DNA from: Saccopteryx bilineata
Lineage: Eukaryota; Chordata; Mammalia; Chiroptera; Emballonuridae
NCBI RefSeq assembly: GCF_036850765.1
Contig: NC_089493.1
Coordinates: 132,996,239-133,060,238 of the forward strand
Direction: 5' to 3'
DNA length: 64,000 nt
In this document: in pieces, positions 1 through 10,190 of the stretch
Layout of the letters: each line of letters begins with the position of its first letter
Position numbering within the stretch: the first letter of the stretch is position 1
Notes under the pieces: model-generated
The model's database searches: none
What the model saw: only the letters and a program-made list of their open reading frames with translations
Told to the model about the DNA's origin: nothing
Position numbers and translations under genes: made by a program

Positions 1-2965
1 TTCTCATAGATTTGGAATAACCTTCTTCAAGAAGGTAGACTGCATAGATGCACATGGTCATTAATTGAATGGGAAATGGCTACTAACATTCCCTGCTGCT
101 AGCTGAAGCTCTCTCCTAGGGATCTTTTCATGTCTTTCTTGTATCAATGATGGAACCGCAGTTGAACTGGAGCATCTGGACTGGTAGTTACTTCTGCTTT
201 GGGTCACTTCTTTCAATAACTATAATAGATCAGTCTGGTTTGTTCCTACTTATCTATTGTTCTTGGTGACATGGATAGAGTCTGAGCAAATGTGACACCA
301 GGGGAAGGCATTTTTCAGTCCAATAAATAAAAGATTGCCACCAGCAAAATTAATAGCAACCTATCCAAGGACATATTCCTTTTGGATGTATTGAGGACAT
401 GTCTGTTTTGTTAAAAAGAATAACACAATAGAAATTGATAAGAGAGAGGTTAAAAGGAAGAAGGCTCTAAGAGGGTGCCAGAGGAAAAAGAGAGAAATGG
501 ATATTATAAGTAACATTCTGCAGAGATGCTCAGAAACTTTATTGATCAGTGCTCGTCAACTGCCTGTGGTATACCTTAGTTTTTCTCTTAAAAACTTGGG
601 CTTGGTTTCTCTTTTATATTTGAAAGCTAAGAAAGTTAGACTAATGAGTTTATATTAATGTGTACTTTAAAACACCTTAGATGTAGCATCTAACCTCATC
701 TCTTATACCTAGTTTATGATTCAGAGAGAAAAACAATATCAAAAAGAAGGACATTAAAATTGTTAGTACATTAATATGTAAGTACTGAAGTAGGTAATGA
801 AAAAGAGCTTTCTATTTAGGTTGTATGTATATAATGTATGTGTGGGTTTCTTTGCTCTTTCTTTACAAGATAGTCCATTAATGGAGACAACAACTGAGTA
901 TTTTTTGTGATAAAATAAAATATATAGTTTATAATAGCCACACAAACAAAATGCCAAGAAGAAAAGGCATGGATGAAAGCACTTTTTATCATCACTCAAG
1001 TTTCTGAAATCGTCCCTTCTTTTCACTTTAATGACATGCTAGCTCAGTTTTTCTTATAGAACCATCAAGAAAACAAGGTTTTATTAACGAGGATGAGAGT
1101 TTGGTGGCAGAAGTAGTAGAAAGTTTGTTTCCCACTCTTTATAACCTACCATAGCAGCATTTCATATCACACTGACACCCAAATCTTAAACTCTAGATTG
1201 GACAAAGGCTTAACAATATACATTTTCCTATGTCACTGTTCTAGCTTTATCTCACACATCTGCATTTACACCGAGGACATTTTCCTCCTATTTTGACTAT
1301 GCGCTTGATGAACTGAATCAGTGTTGACACTGCCATTTGTGTGATGAAACAAGAACTATTCCTTTGCTCTGACTTTGTAACCACTTTCTATCTGTCTGTC
1401 CTTGTAAACCACATAAGACAATTTTCTAGTCAATTATTTTAAAAATCTGCTTGAAAGGAAAAGGGCCAGAGATTTTTGAAATGACCACTGAGTTTAAAAT
1501 ACACAGCCATCAATTAACATCGCTATTTATTTATGTCCCTGCTAAGAACAGAGAGAGATGACTGCTACGATTTGCCTTTCTTTGCCTGGGCATTGTATCC
1601 ACGGATCTCGCTATCTTCTTTTTAGAAGATTGTGCTCTTTTATTCTAATGACTCACAATGGAAAAGGCAGGGAACATAGGTTTTTCTAAGTCATTTGAAA
1701 CTCTTTCACTTGGGAAAAGACTGTGTCAAAAATCTGGGTCTGGTCAATTTAACATAGATATTTTTAAATAGGAGAATGAGTGGCCATAGGACACCTTCTT
1801 TTGGAAGGATGATTTTGGAAGAGATGTAAAGATTAAGGATGTAAGAAGAAATGTGGCTTTTTCAGATTTTGCCGTGTGGATAATGGAATCCTTATTGTTG
1901 TCACTGAAACTATGACCAGGAGAATGTGTAATAAAACTGCACAAGCCGACAGATTCAGACAGCTGGCTCCCTCACAAGAAGCTCACATTTTGTTAATGTC
2001 ACCACGTTGAATAAAGGACAATTAGATGTTAAAGGTCCATTTACAAAAATGGTTGTCAGGACATTTTTTTTTAATTGTAAAACTTTCTGTGATGTAATTC
2101 AGTAAAAGGGCTAGGAGGAGAAAGCAGTGGAGACAAAGACTGCTATTAACCTACAGACACAGGCTACCACAGGTTCACTGCAAGATTTGTCACACTGTTG
2201 GGCCAATGAAGTATTAGTGTGACTGGAAGGGACCACCCCTTCTCTGGGGTAAGAGGGAAATTTGGTCTCCATGCTCATTTAATCTTTGAGGCTTCTTTGA
2301 ATGGACTGTCAATTGAATCTAAATTGTATAAAATTATGCATGCACTTTTTAATGCAGGCTATTGTTCCCTAAGCGCTGAACCAGGATTTCTCAACCCATT
2401 TTTATTTGGCATGAGGTCACTTGAAACTTAAGTAATCATATATGGAAGACAAGGGTAATGTACTTAACCGGTCTCTCCTCATTGTGGTTTCTGCATAAAT
2501 GTATGCTGTGCTTTAACTGCAGCTCTCCTGCTTTAAAACAAAGGAGAAATACTAGTTACAAGATTTTATTATTTTTCATTGAGGCTCATATGCTGAAGAG
2601 TAAGGTTTGGAAAGTTAGCCCATGCTGCATAATCTCTGCTACTCTCCAGTTAGGTTCTGGAGGAACAGCTGTTTATTGCAGGGCAACCCGTCATGGGTGT
2701 GCACGTCTCAAGGGGTGGCTGTTTTCTCAGTAGTGCAAAGAAGCCTTATAATTTTGTTATAATCTAAACTTGGAGAGCTGGCCTTGAAAAAACAGGAAAA
2801 ATAAGGTCGGTCAGAATGTTTTGCAATTATAAGTCAGAACATAGCATTTCTTTCAAAACTTGAACAGAACACTTATAGATATGTACTCAGACATTAACCA
2901 AAGAGGATTTTCATTGAGTTCTGAAGGAACATATACATGAAAAGTCGTATTTGGCAAGGATTCTT
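1..2965. other. AT-rich intergenic DNA, nothing recognised
   Basis: No convincing exon, RNA gene or interspersed repeat was seen on either strand. The open frames are short, AT-rich and without recognisable motifs. Old, highly diverged repeats could be missed by eye. Confidence 0.5.
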
Positions 2966-3333
2966 GTAAGGTCGGTGGATAATGGGGGATGGTCACATGG
3001 GGAACCCAGACCTGCGAACTTTGGCTAGGACCACCCACAACCAAGCATGCCAAAAGAGGCTTCACAGGAACCCTTTAGAAAAAAGTGACCGTCTGCCAGC
3101 CAGTGAGATTTCACCATGTCATATTAGCCCAGCTTCCCTAGAGGGACCCTTTAAATATCTCCCATGCGGTTCAATCCTTGTGACTTCCCTGGCCTCCATC
3201 TGGCTTTCATCTTTCCTTGGGGCCAGGAAACCTTGCCGGGTGGGATGCACTGTACTCAATAAAGCCTTTTGTTATTCCACACTTGGTGGCTCTGGCCCCT
3301 TCCTTCTTTCTCAGTGGGGAAAAATACCTTACA
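2966..3333 (+). mobile_element. solo LTR of an endogenous retrovirus
   Basis: The segment opens with TGTAAGGT and closes with ACCTTACA, an 8-bp terminal inverted repeat of the TG...CA type. It holds an AATAAA signal at 3258-3263 followed by a T-rich, CT-rich stretch typical of R-U5. The flanking pentamers attct (2961-2965) and atttt (3334-3338) differ at one position, consistent with an aged 5-bp target duplication. No internal retroviral sequence lies beside it, so it is read as a solo LTR. About 90 bp of its R-U5 end is matched in inverse orientation at 54148. The family name is not known to me. Confidence 0.72.
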
Positions 3334-3933
3334 ATTTTTATATTAAAAATATGCACAAGTGACAGCTTACATAGCCAAGGTTTGTTAAGAATGAGAGAGC
3401 TCTTCTCCAGTGAGGTTCAATTGAGTGAGCAATCTGTAATATTCTAATCACATATTCTTGACTGTCTTGCTATGGTGAAAAGCACTTTACAAATGTTTAA
3501 TGCCGAAATTTTATAAGGATTAGCTGTTTTCTTGCTTTTTCATCTGTTGTTAATGATTACATGTTGGCACAAGGATACATTGCTATATTAGATCCACAGT
3601 ACATTTAAGACTGTTTGCTTTCTCACTCCCCCTATTTCCAATTAAATTGGTGAAAAATGTAACTTTAGTATTTTACAGGGCAGGGTAAAGGTGTTTCTAT
3701 ATTATAAAAATAAAGTAAAAGCTATAAATATGTATCACAAACCCAATGCCTAATGTTAAATAAAATATACAATAAAAGCAGACCTTTTAGGAAGATTGGT
3801 TTTTAGAATATGCTCTTATGATTTAATTACAAAACACTTGAAAACAATCTTGATATTAAGCTAGAGTAACCAAATTTCTCTTCCAATTAAAAGGTAAGTG
3901 CATAACATTCTGTAATTGGATACATTGATCAAA
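3334..3933. other. AT-rich spacer, nothing recognised
   Basis: Short open frames only. No repeat or gene feature could be supported between the solo LTR and the first SINE. Confidence 0.45.
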
Positions 3934-3950
3934 ATGAAGATTACAATTTT

Positions 3951-4333
3951 TTTTTTGTATTTTTCTGAAGCTGGAAATGGGGAGAGACAGTCAGACTCCC
4001 GCATACGCCCAACCGGGATCCACTCGGCACGCCCACCAGGGGCCATGCTCTGCCCACCAGGGGGCGATGCTCTGCCCCTCCGGGGCGTGGCTCTGCCGCG
4101 ACCAGAGCCACTCTAGCGCCTGGGGCAGAGGCCAAGGAGCCATCCCCAGTGCCCGGGCCATCTTTGCTCCAACGGAGTCTTGGCTGCGGGAGGGGAAGAG
4201 AGAGACAGAGAGGAAGGAGGGTGGGGGGTGGAGAAGCAAATGGGCGCTTCTCCTATGTGCCCTGGCTAGGAATCGAACCCCGGTCCCCCGCACGCCAGGC
4301 TGATGCTCTACCGCTGAGCCAACCGTCCAGGGC
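3951..4333 (-). mobile_element. bat tRNA-derived SINE, long form
   Basis: Read on the minus strand it has a tRNA-like head ending in CCAGGGCA, a middle rich in C and T (CTCTCTTCCCCTCCCGCAG) and a 3' part ending in CAGCTTCAGAAAAATAC plus an A tail. It is flanked by the 17-bp direct repeat atgaagattacaatttt at 3934-3950 and 4334-4350, a target duplication of the kind made by L1 machinery. The A and B promoter boxes are somewhat decayed. Open frames across it are by-products of its GC-rich body. Confidence 0.93.
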
Positions 4334-4350
4334 ATGAAGATTACAATTTT

Positions 4351-4737
4351 AAATCAAGTTGCCCATTCAGAAATTCATCAAGGAGTTCTAAAACATTCTC
4401 ACATTCTAGTTCTATAATATAAAAATATTGCCTTTTTTAAAAATTAGGTTCATCAGATTGCGTAGTAATATTTCAAAACTCCATTAAAGTTGGCTTTAGT
4501 TATAAAAGACAGAAAATTCCTGGGAAGTCACATAATCTCTTCTGGTGATATAAAAATTTTGTTATCAATTTACAATGGAATTTCTGTGTAAATTACTTCA
4601 CATAAGGAAATATATACTTTTAAAACCCATCTGCTATGCTACCACACAGATAGGGGTTGTGAGTGTGTGTGTGTGTGTGTGTGTACATGCATACATGAAC
4701 AAATGTGCCAACGTACACACACAGAATCTGCACATTT
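4351..4737. other. AT-rich spacer with a short (TG)n run
   Basis: A TG dinucleotide run lies at about 4661-4684. Nothing else was recognised. Confidence 0.5.
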
Positions 4738-4753
4738 TGGAAACTTTTTAAAT

Positions 4754-4788
4754 TACACTTGATCTTAGCCAAAAGGCTGAGAAGTGAT
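4754..4788 (-). pseudogene. RNU2 pseudogene: 3'-truncated U2 snRNA retrocopy
   Basis: The minus strand reads as the first 35 or so bases of U2 snRNA: it starts ATCACTTCTCAGCC and contains TTTTGGCTAAGATCAAGTG, with two CpG-type changes near the 5' end. It stops there, so the branch-point recognition region and all later stem-loops are missing and it cannot be functional. Copies of ggaaactttttaaatt (left, 4738-4753) and ggaaacttttt (right, from 4789) flank it, as expected of a retroposed 3'-truncated snRNA copy. The right-hand copy was itself hit by the next SINE, and the rest of the duplication (aaatt) reappears beyond that SINE. Confidence 0.85.
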
Positions 4789-4799
4789 GGAAACTTTTT

Positions 4800-5195
4800 T
4801 TTTTTTTTTTTTGTATTTTTCTGAAGCTGGAAACGGGGAGAGACAGTCAGACAGACTCCCGCATGCGCCCGACTGGGATTTACCCGGCACGCCCACCAGG
4901 GGCGACGCTCTGCCCACCAGGGGGCGATGCTCTGCCCATCCTGGGCATCGCCATATTGCGACCAGAGCCACTGTAGCGCCTGAGGGAGAGGCCACAGAGC
5001 CATCCCCAGCGCCCGGGCCATCTTTGCTCCAATGGAGCCTTGGCTGCGGGAGGGGAAGAGAGAGACAGAGAGGAAAGCGCAGCGGAGGGGTGGAGAAGCA
5101 AATGGGCGCTTCTCCTGTGTGCCCTGGCCGGGAATCGAACCCGGGTCCTCCGCACGCTAGGCCGACGCTCTACCGCTGAGCCAACCGGCCAGGGC
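4800..5195 (-). mobile_element. bat tRNA-derived SINE, long form
   Basis: Same family and orientation as the copy at 3951. The poly(A) tail shows as a T run at the left end. The tRNA-like head (right end) is better preserved here, including the GGTTCGATTCCCGG B box read on the minus strand. The flanking repeat gaaacttttt at 4790-4799 and 5196-5205 is the target duplication, made inside the right-hand duplication of the U2 retrocopy. Confidence 0.94.
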
Positions 5196-5397
5196 GAAAC
5201 TTTTTAAATTAATGAAAGAAAATGAAATCACAGGAGTATGTAGCAGAACAACAGTCTTTCTTTTTAATGACAGGGTAAAAAATAAATGCCCATTGGAAAG
5301 GAATATTTGAACAGTCCCAGAAACTATACAATGTAATTTGTTGGTCCAGCAAGTAAGATGTTATGTCAATGATCTGATCAAGAATACCTGCTCGGGT

Positions 5398-5478
5398 CAC
5401 TCTGCGAATGTTTCTGTTCACTTGTTCACATTGAGGACCAAGATATCCTTTTTTACAGAGAGGCACTTGTTGGGTCTA
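5398..5478 (-). other. candidate Cys-rich (EGF-like) exon or exon remnant
   Basis: On the minus strand an open stretch of 27 codons encodes a C-KKGYLGPQC segment, which fits the C-terminal half of an EGF-like module (C-x2-G-Y-x-G-x2-C). It is followed by GCAG and a GTATTC donor-like site at 5397-5396. A TTAG acceptor at about 5479 would open this frame. A better polypyrimidine acceptor lies at 5500-5501, but the longer exon has a stop in all three frames. It may therefore be a weak real exon, a decayed exon or chance. The only support from context is another Cys-rich candidate exon upstream on the same strand at 9193-9346. Confidence 0.22.
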
Positions 5479-5499
5479 ACAAAGACACCTCACATTTTG

Positions 5500-6315
5500 C
5501 TGGGGGGGGAAACAAAAGCAATAAAATCACACTCACATTGTGTATGTGAGAAACCGCATAGATATTTGAAGAGTAAGGGAAGGGAGAGAAAGAAAGTGGA
5601 AGCCAGTCACAAAATGATCCAAAAGAGAAAAAAGGCAAGAAGGGAAGACCACTTTCAGACCTATAGTTATCTGGTGGCCAGACCTCAGCAGAAACTGGGA
5701 CACACCTCCAGAGAAGTGCAGATCATGGGAAACAATTTTAATCCCTTGCCAAACTGACTCTTTGAAATGAGGATGTCAGTTCTTTCAAGTCTCGGGTCAA
5801 CTAGGGCATTTCCTTCCAAGGGGCACTCTGTTCCTGTTCCTCCAGGGTAGAACCTCAGTGTGGGAAGGGCCTGGCCCCCGAGAGATGCCCAGTGGCTTGA
5901 GCATCTCCAACACAACCTAAAGGGATGGTCAGTTCTCAATTTGATTAGATGAAGTGTTTCCCACTTAGACTTTCTAGGGTCTCTCCTCCTTGCTCCTAGG
6001 GGGACCCAGATAATGCTGTGTCCCTATGCACCTGAAGGTCCTTTCTGCGTCAGGCAGTTGGCCAGTGAAAGATGTTCTTAGCAATATCTATAGCACAAAA
6101 TTTCTTCACAAAAGGATTTTTACCACTAAAATATTGGTGGGAAGATAAAGATTTACTGCTAAAATCAGATGGAGAGAGAAAATTGGGTATATAACTTAAT
6201 GGTCTTTTACTGATAGGTTTAATCTGGGGTGTGCAGCCCTGTAGACAGAATCAAATTCCTTGAATACATTTCTTTATGCTTTGAGGGGACAGGGCTATTT
6301 TAACCTTTGCAAATG
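5500..6315. other. unassigned spacer
   Basis: Mixed-composition DNA with several modest open frames (up to 139 codons at 5338-5757, plus strand). None shows a recognisable domain, and no repeat boundaries were found. Confidence 0.4.
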
Positions 6316-6323
6316 CATTAAAC

Positions 6324-6640
6324 CAGGGGTCCCCAAACTTTTTACACACAGGGCCAGTTCACTGTCCCTCAGACCGTTGGAGGGCCAGACTAACAAATCC
6401 CTATGCACACTGCACATATCTTATTTTCAAGTAAAAAAACAAAATGAGAACAAATACAATATTTAAAATAAAGAACAAGTAAATTTAAATCAACAAACTG
6501 ACCAGTATTTCAATGGGAACTATGCTCCTCTCACCGACCACCAATGAAAGAGGTGCCCCTTCCGGAAGTGCGGTGGGGGCCGGATAAATGGCCTCAGGGG
6601 ACCACATGCAGCTCGCGGGGCCGTAGTTTGCGGACCCCTG
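6324..6640 (-). mobile_element. non-autonomous hAT DNA transposon
   Basis: The terminal inverted repeats are CAGGGGTCCCCAAACT at the left and its near-complement ending CGGACCCCTG at the right. An exact 8-bp target duplication, cattaaac, sits at 6316-6323 and 6641-6648, the length made by hAT transposases. The 317-bp body has no transposase ORF. Strand is assigned relative to the copies at 51662 and 60986, which share internal blocks (the GGCCATTTATC region and the TTTTAAATATTGTATTTGTTC region) in the opposite sense. Confidence 0.93.
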
Positions 6641-6755
6641 CATTAAACAATATGTAAGGGTCTGTGGTTGATACATGGAAAAGGAAACAGACTATTTTCT
6701 CTTTCAAGTTTGTGGGAGAGGGGTAAGATTTGTGAGTATAAAAATAAAATTCTTG

Positions 6756-7169
6756 CCCTGGCCGGTTGGCTCAGCGGTAGAGCGTCGGCCTAGCGTGCGG
6801 AGGACCCGGGTTCAATTCCCGGCCAGGGCACACAGGAGAAGCGCCCATTTGCTTCTCCACCCCTCCGCCGCGCTTTCCTCTCTGTCTCTCTCTTCCCCTC
6901 CCGCAGCCAAGGCTCCATTGGAGCAAAGATGGCCCGGGCGCTGGGGATGGCTCTGTGGCCTCTGCCTCAGGCGCTACAGTGGCTCTGGTCACAACATGGC
7001 GACGCCCAGGATGGGCAGAGCATCACCCCCTAGTGGGCAGAGCGTCGCCCCATGGTGGGCGTGCCAGGTGGATCCCGGTCGGGCGCATGCAGGAGTCTGT
7101 CTGACTGTCTCTCCCTGTTTCCAGCTTCAGAAAAATGAAAAATAAATAAATTAAAAAAATAAAAAAAAT
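6756..7169 (+). mobile_element. bat tRNA-derived SINE, long form, well preserved
   Basis: This is a full-length copy with an intact RNA polymerase III promoter: the A box TGGCTCAGCGG at 6767-6777 and the B box GGTTCAATTCC at 6809-6819. The tRNA-like head is followed by the C/T-rich body and an A-rich tail with ATAAATA units. The target duplication aataaaattcttg is exact at 6743-6755 and 7170-7182. This is the clearest reference copy of the family in the window and looks fairly young. Confidence 0.95.
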
Positions 7170-7182
7170 AATAAAATTCTTG

Positions 7183-8030
7183 TTTGGGTCACACATATTA
7201 TGAATGGTTTACTTTTTATATATGCAAATTATTTAAATTAATTTAGTGGAAAGATGAAAATACTTTATTGAAATAAAACCTCATCTTAACTCAAAGAATG
7301 TCTATTTGCATTTATATCAACATAGTATTATTATTAATATATATTATGGTGTTTATATAATGGCACCCATATTAAAAATAATTTGTTTAAACACACTGTT
7401 GCTAGTAGGCACTCAATAAATATTTGTTATCTAGTGGTTAGAGAAGTTAGATGGAATGCAAAGTAAGGGATAAAACAGAATGAGCACACTATATAAAGAA
7501 GCAGATAGACTACATATTGTCAGCCATCAGAAAGAGCAAAGGGAAGATATATTATCAGGAATTAGAATATTAGTTACATTTGAACACCAATTCTCTCTAT
7601 TTTTTGTTAATTAAGCAAAAGGGAGACAGACTTAGACTGGGTCAATAAAATGTAAGCATTTGTTTTCATTTCTGTTGAGTTTAATTATGATAGCTCTTTC
7701 CTAGACATATAACCACAGTATTAATCAATCACATAATGTTATTATCAATAGTATTGAAACAATTTAAGCTTAAAATGCAGACTGCATATGTGACTTTAAA
7801 TGTTGACTACTTTTTGTCAGGCAGTATATAAAGTAGACAAGTTATGGTTGTAATTTTTGTGAAACAAATACATGTTTAGGATAAAGAAAAGAGATATCAT
7901 TTAGGAATTAAAAATGGGAATTTAAATTTTTATTGGTAAGAGATACTTTAATATTTGAAATAGCAGAGATCAAAATATTTTATAAGTAATATATATATAT
8001 GCTGGTTGTTAAAAGTGCATTTTTTATCTT
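7183..8030. other. AT-rich spacer, nothing recognised
   Basis: Low GC, with scattered TA-rich runs, for example a short (TA)n at about 7989-8000. No gene or clear repeat was seen. Confidence 0.45.
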
Positions 8031-8200
8031 TATGGCAACTTTATTTCCCAGTTTTAATAAGAAATAATTGACATATATCACTATATAAGTGTGAAGTATA
8101 CATTACGGTTTTTTGATCTACATAGACTGTGAAATGATTACCACAGCAGGTTTAGTTAACATCTCATCTAGATACAATGAGAAGAAAGGAAAAAAAATAC
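8031..8200 (-). mobile_element. old L1 3'-end fragment
   Basis: The stretch around ATAATTGACATATATCAC, AAGTGTGAAGTATACATTACG and CTGTGAAATGATTACCACAG resembles the 3' untranslated end of old mammalian L1 subfamilies read in antisense. Divergence is high and the boundaries are approximate. Confidence 0.55.
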
Positions 8201-8710
8201 TTCTCCTGAAAATGCATTTTCAATGTATGCGTCTCAAACTCTAAGTATCTAAATTTATAATTTTTTACTTCACCCCCAGCAGTATTTGAACATCATTGCA
8301 TGTCATGGAGAAAATCCATCGTTACAGGAGAGAGGAACCCTGAAATAAATCTCTTTGCTCCCTGACCACCTGTACACCTAGTTGATGGTTGCAAAAAGGA
8401 CTTAAAAATCTCCTATATGCCCTTAGATAATTGCTTCTTCAATTAGTGCACTGTTTTTAGTGCACTGTAGCCAGAAAGCAACCAGTTAAGTTAGAGAGGC
8501 ATTTATGGGATGTCTGGAAAATGCTGACACTTGGGAGGGCTTTGCAAACACAAAATCATCAGCTGGTGTGGAATCTCAAACCCAGGACTGGAAGTTTAGA
8601 AAGATGACCTGTTTTTTAATTTTTACTTTTTGAAAGGATGCAATTATTTAAAAGACTTTTATGTTTCTGGCTAACTTATATATGTGAACTACGTACATTA
8701 AGAAAAAATG
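8201..8710. other. spacer, nothing recognised
   Basis: No repeat boundary, exon or RNA gene could be supported. Confidence 0.4.
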
Positions 8711-8711
8711 A

Positions 8712-9030
8712 GGCCTGACTGGGCGGTGACTCAGTGGATAGAGTGTCAGACTGGGATGCGGAGGACCCAGGTTCGAGACCCTAAGGTTGCCAGCTTAAGT
8801 GCAGGCTCATCTGATTTGAGCAGAGCTCACCAGCTTGGACCCAAGGTTGCTGGCTCAAGCAAGGGGTTACTCAGTCTGCTGAAGGCCCGCGGTCAAGGCA
8901 CATATAAGAAAGCAATGAATGAAAAACTAAGGTGTCACAACAAAAAACTAATGATTGATGCTTCTCATCTCTCTCCATTCCTGTCTGTCCCTATCTCTGT
9001 CTCTGTAAAAAAAGAAAAGAAAAAAGAAAA
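8712..9030 (+). mobile_element. bat tRNA-derived SINE, second family
   Basis: It starts GCCTGACTGGGCGGTGACTC, with A-box-like and GGTTCGAGACC B-box sequences. It then has the GCTCACCAGCTTGGACCCAAG and CGGTCAAGGCACATATAAG blocks and ends in CTGTCTCTGTAAAAAAAG plus an A-rich tail. An approximate duplication (agaaaaaatgag before, agaaaaatggag after) flanks it. Other members at 13686, 36821 and 55443 confirm that it is a dispersed family. Confidence 0.9.
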
Positions 9031-9192
9031 ATGGAGAAGATTTTATTTACTAGTTCAGGAGCAGACTAACCATCAGTAAATGAATGAATGCTGAATACCC
9101 GACAATTCTAGAAGAAATAACTTGCTGTTAAGTTCTTGAGTTTCTAAGGACTTTCCCATGCCCAGTCTTTCTGGGACAGTGGAGATACTCAC

Positions 9193-9346
9193 CGATTCTG
9201 CAGAAGCCCCTTCCCAACCAGGGCTGCAGCAGCACGTCCCCATGGGGGTGTAGTAGCCATTGCAACAGAGGCAGAAGCACTCAGATATGAGAATATGGGC
9301 AGGTTGCACTGCTGCTCTGCACTCCTGGGGCACCAGAGGTCTGCAC
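9193..9346 (-). other. candidate internal exon of an unidentified Cys-rich gene
   Basis: On the minus strand a 154-nt block is bounded by an acceptor-like TTGTTTTCAG and a strong donor-like TCG|GTGAGT. One frame (after a first split base) stays open for 51 codons and ends exactly at the donor. The encoded segment has nine cysteines, including CFCLCCNGYY and GTCCCSPGWEG, which resembles an EGF-like module (G-x-C-x-C-x-P-G-W-x-G). I do not recognise the gene. The sites, frame and cysteine pattern agree, but this is inferred from sequence alone, with no transcript or homology evidence. Confidence 0.42.
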
Positions 9347-10190
9347 CTGAAAACAATTGAAGGCATATTGTGCTTTAAAATCAATGCTGGAATGAAATCT
9401 ACTGATTTTGTAGTTTACAAAGCATATTTCTTGCTTATTAAGCAGACCTTTCTTTTAAGTGACTCAGAAAGATTGACAACTTTTTTTTGACAACTTCTAA
9501 GAATAAAAAATAAACACTGGTGGAGGAAACAAACTAGCTAGTTTTGAACCAAAGAGAACATAAACCTTGTAAGAAACTTGATTGTAATAAAAATTCATTG
9601 GTTAAAAATGTAATTATATTATATTGATATTTTACACTTGCTGGCTAAGAATGTCTAGCAATGACAATTAAAAAAATAAAATACATATAGCTGTTTTAAG
9701 TCATTTTTTCTAGATCTACACTAATTTTTAGGAAAAGCATCTGAGATACATTTTACTTGTGATTGGCATATTTGGCAATGTCACAGGGCTGAAGGCCTTC
9801 ATCTAATTGTGTGCTAGTTGCCTAAAACGTTTGGGAATCCATTTTTGTTTCAATGTTACATTTCTTTTGAGCTAATTTGTTTAGACTAATTTTTAAAGGA
9901 TATCACACTGTGTATGTGAGTGTGTGTTCTATTGACTCAAAATTTAAACTCTATGCAAAGAATGATACATATCTAGACATGTATATATACATTTAAAAAT
10001 TTAAGTTTTGTCCTGCTGTAAAGAAAAGGATTGTCCATTGAAACCTCCATTAAAAAAGAGAAGAGAAAAGGAAAGGAAAGGAATGGGAAAAAAAGGAAAA
10101 GAAAAAGAAAAAAAGAAAGAAAGAAAGCATTCGTTTTTCCCTGGCTGCTTCTCTTCCCTCCCCCTCTCCCTCTTTTCTCTTTCTACCCCC
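9347..10190. other. AT-rich spacer with a GA-rich tract
   Basis: No gene seen. A purine-rich GAAA/GGAAA tract lies at about 10050-10127, followed by a pyrimidine-rich stretch leading into CpG-rich DNA. Confidence 0.45.

Noticed and set aside
763..1026. 87-codon minus-strand frame in the left flank
   Set aside because: No splice sites at sensible places, Lys/Tyr/Phe-rich from AT-rich DNA, no domain.
3977..4335. Open frames of 60-115 codons over the long SINEs (also at 4765-5179, 6675-7145, 11015-11590, 15205-15584, 42744-43245)
   Set aside because: The same frames recur in every SINE copy at the same place. They come from the GC-rich SINE body, not from genes.
4754..4788. Functional U2 snRNA gene
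   Set aside because: Only the first 35 bases or so exist; the rest of the RNA and the snRNA promoter elements are absent.
6756..6830. tRNA gene
   Set aside because: A and B boxes are present, but this is the head of a SINE with a target duplication; the cloverleaf is not complete and it joins the SINE body directly.
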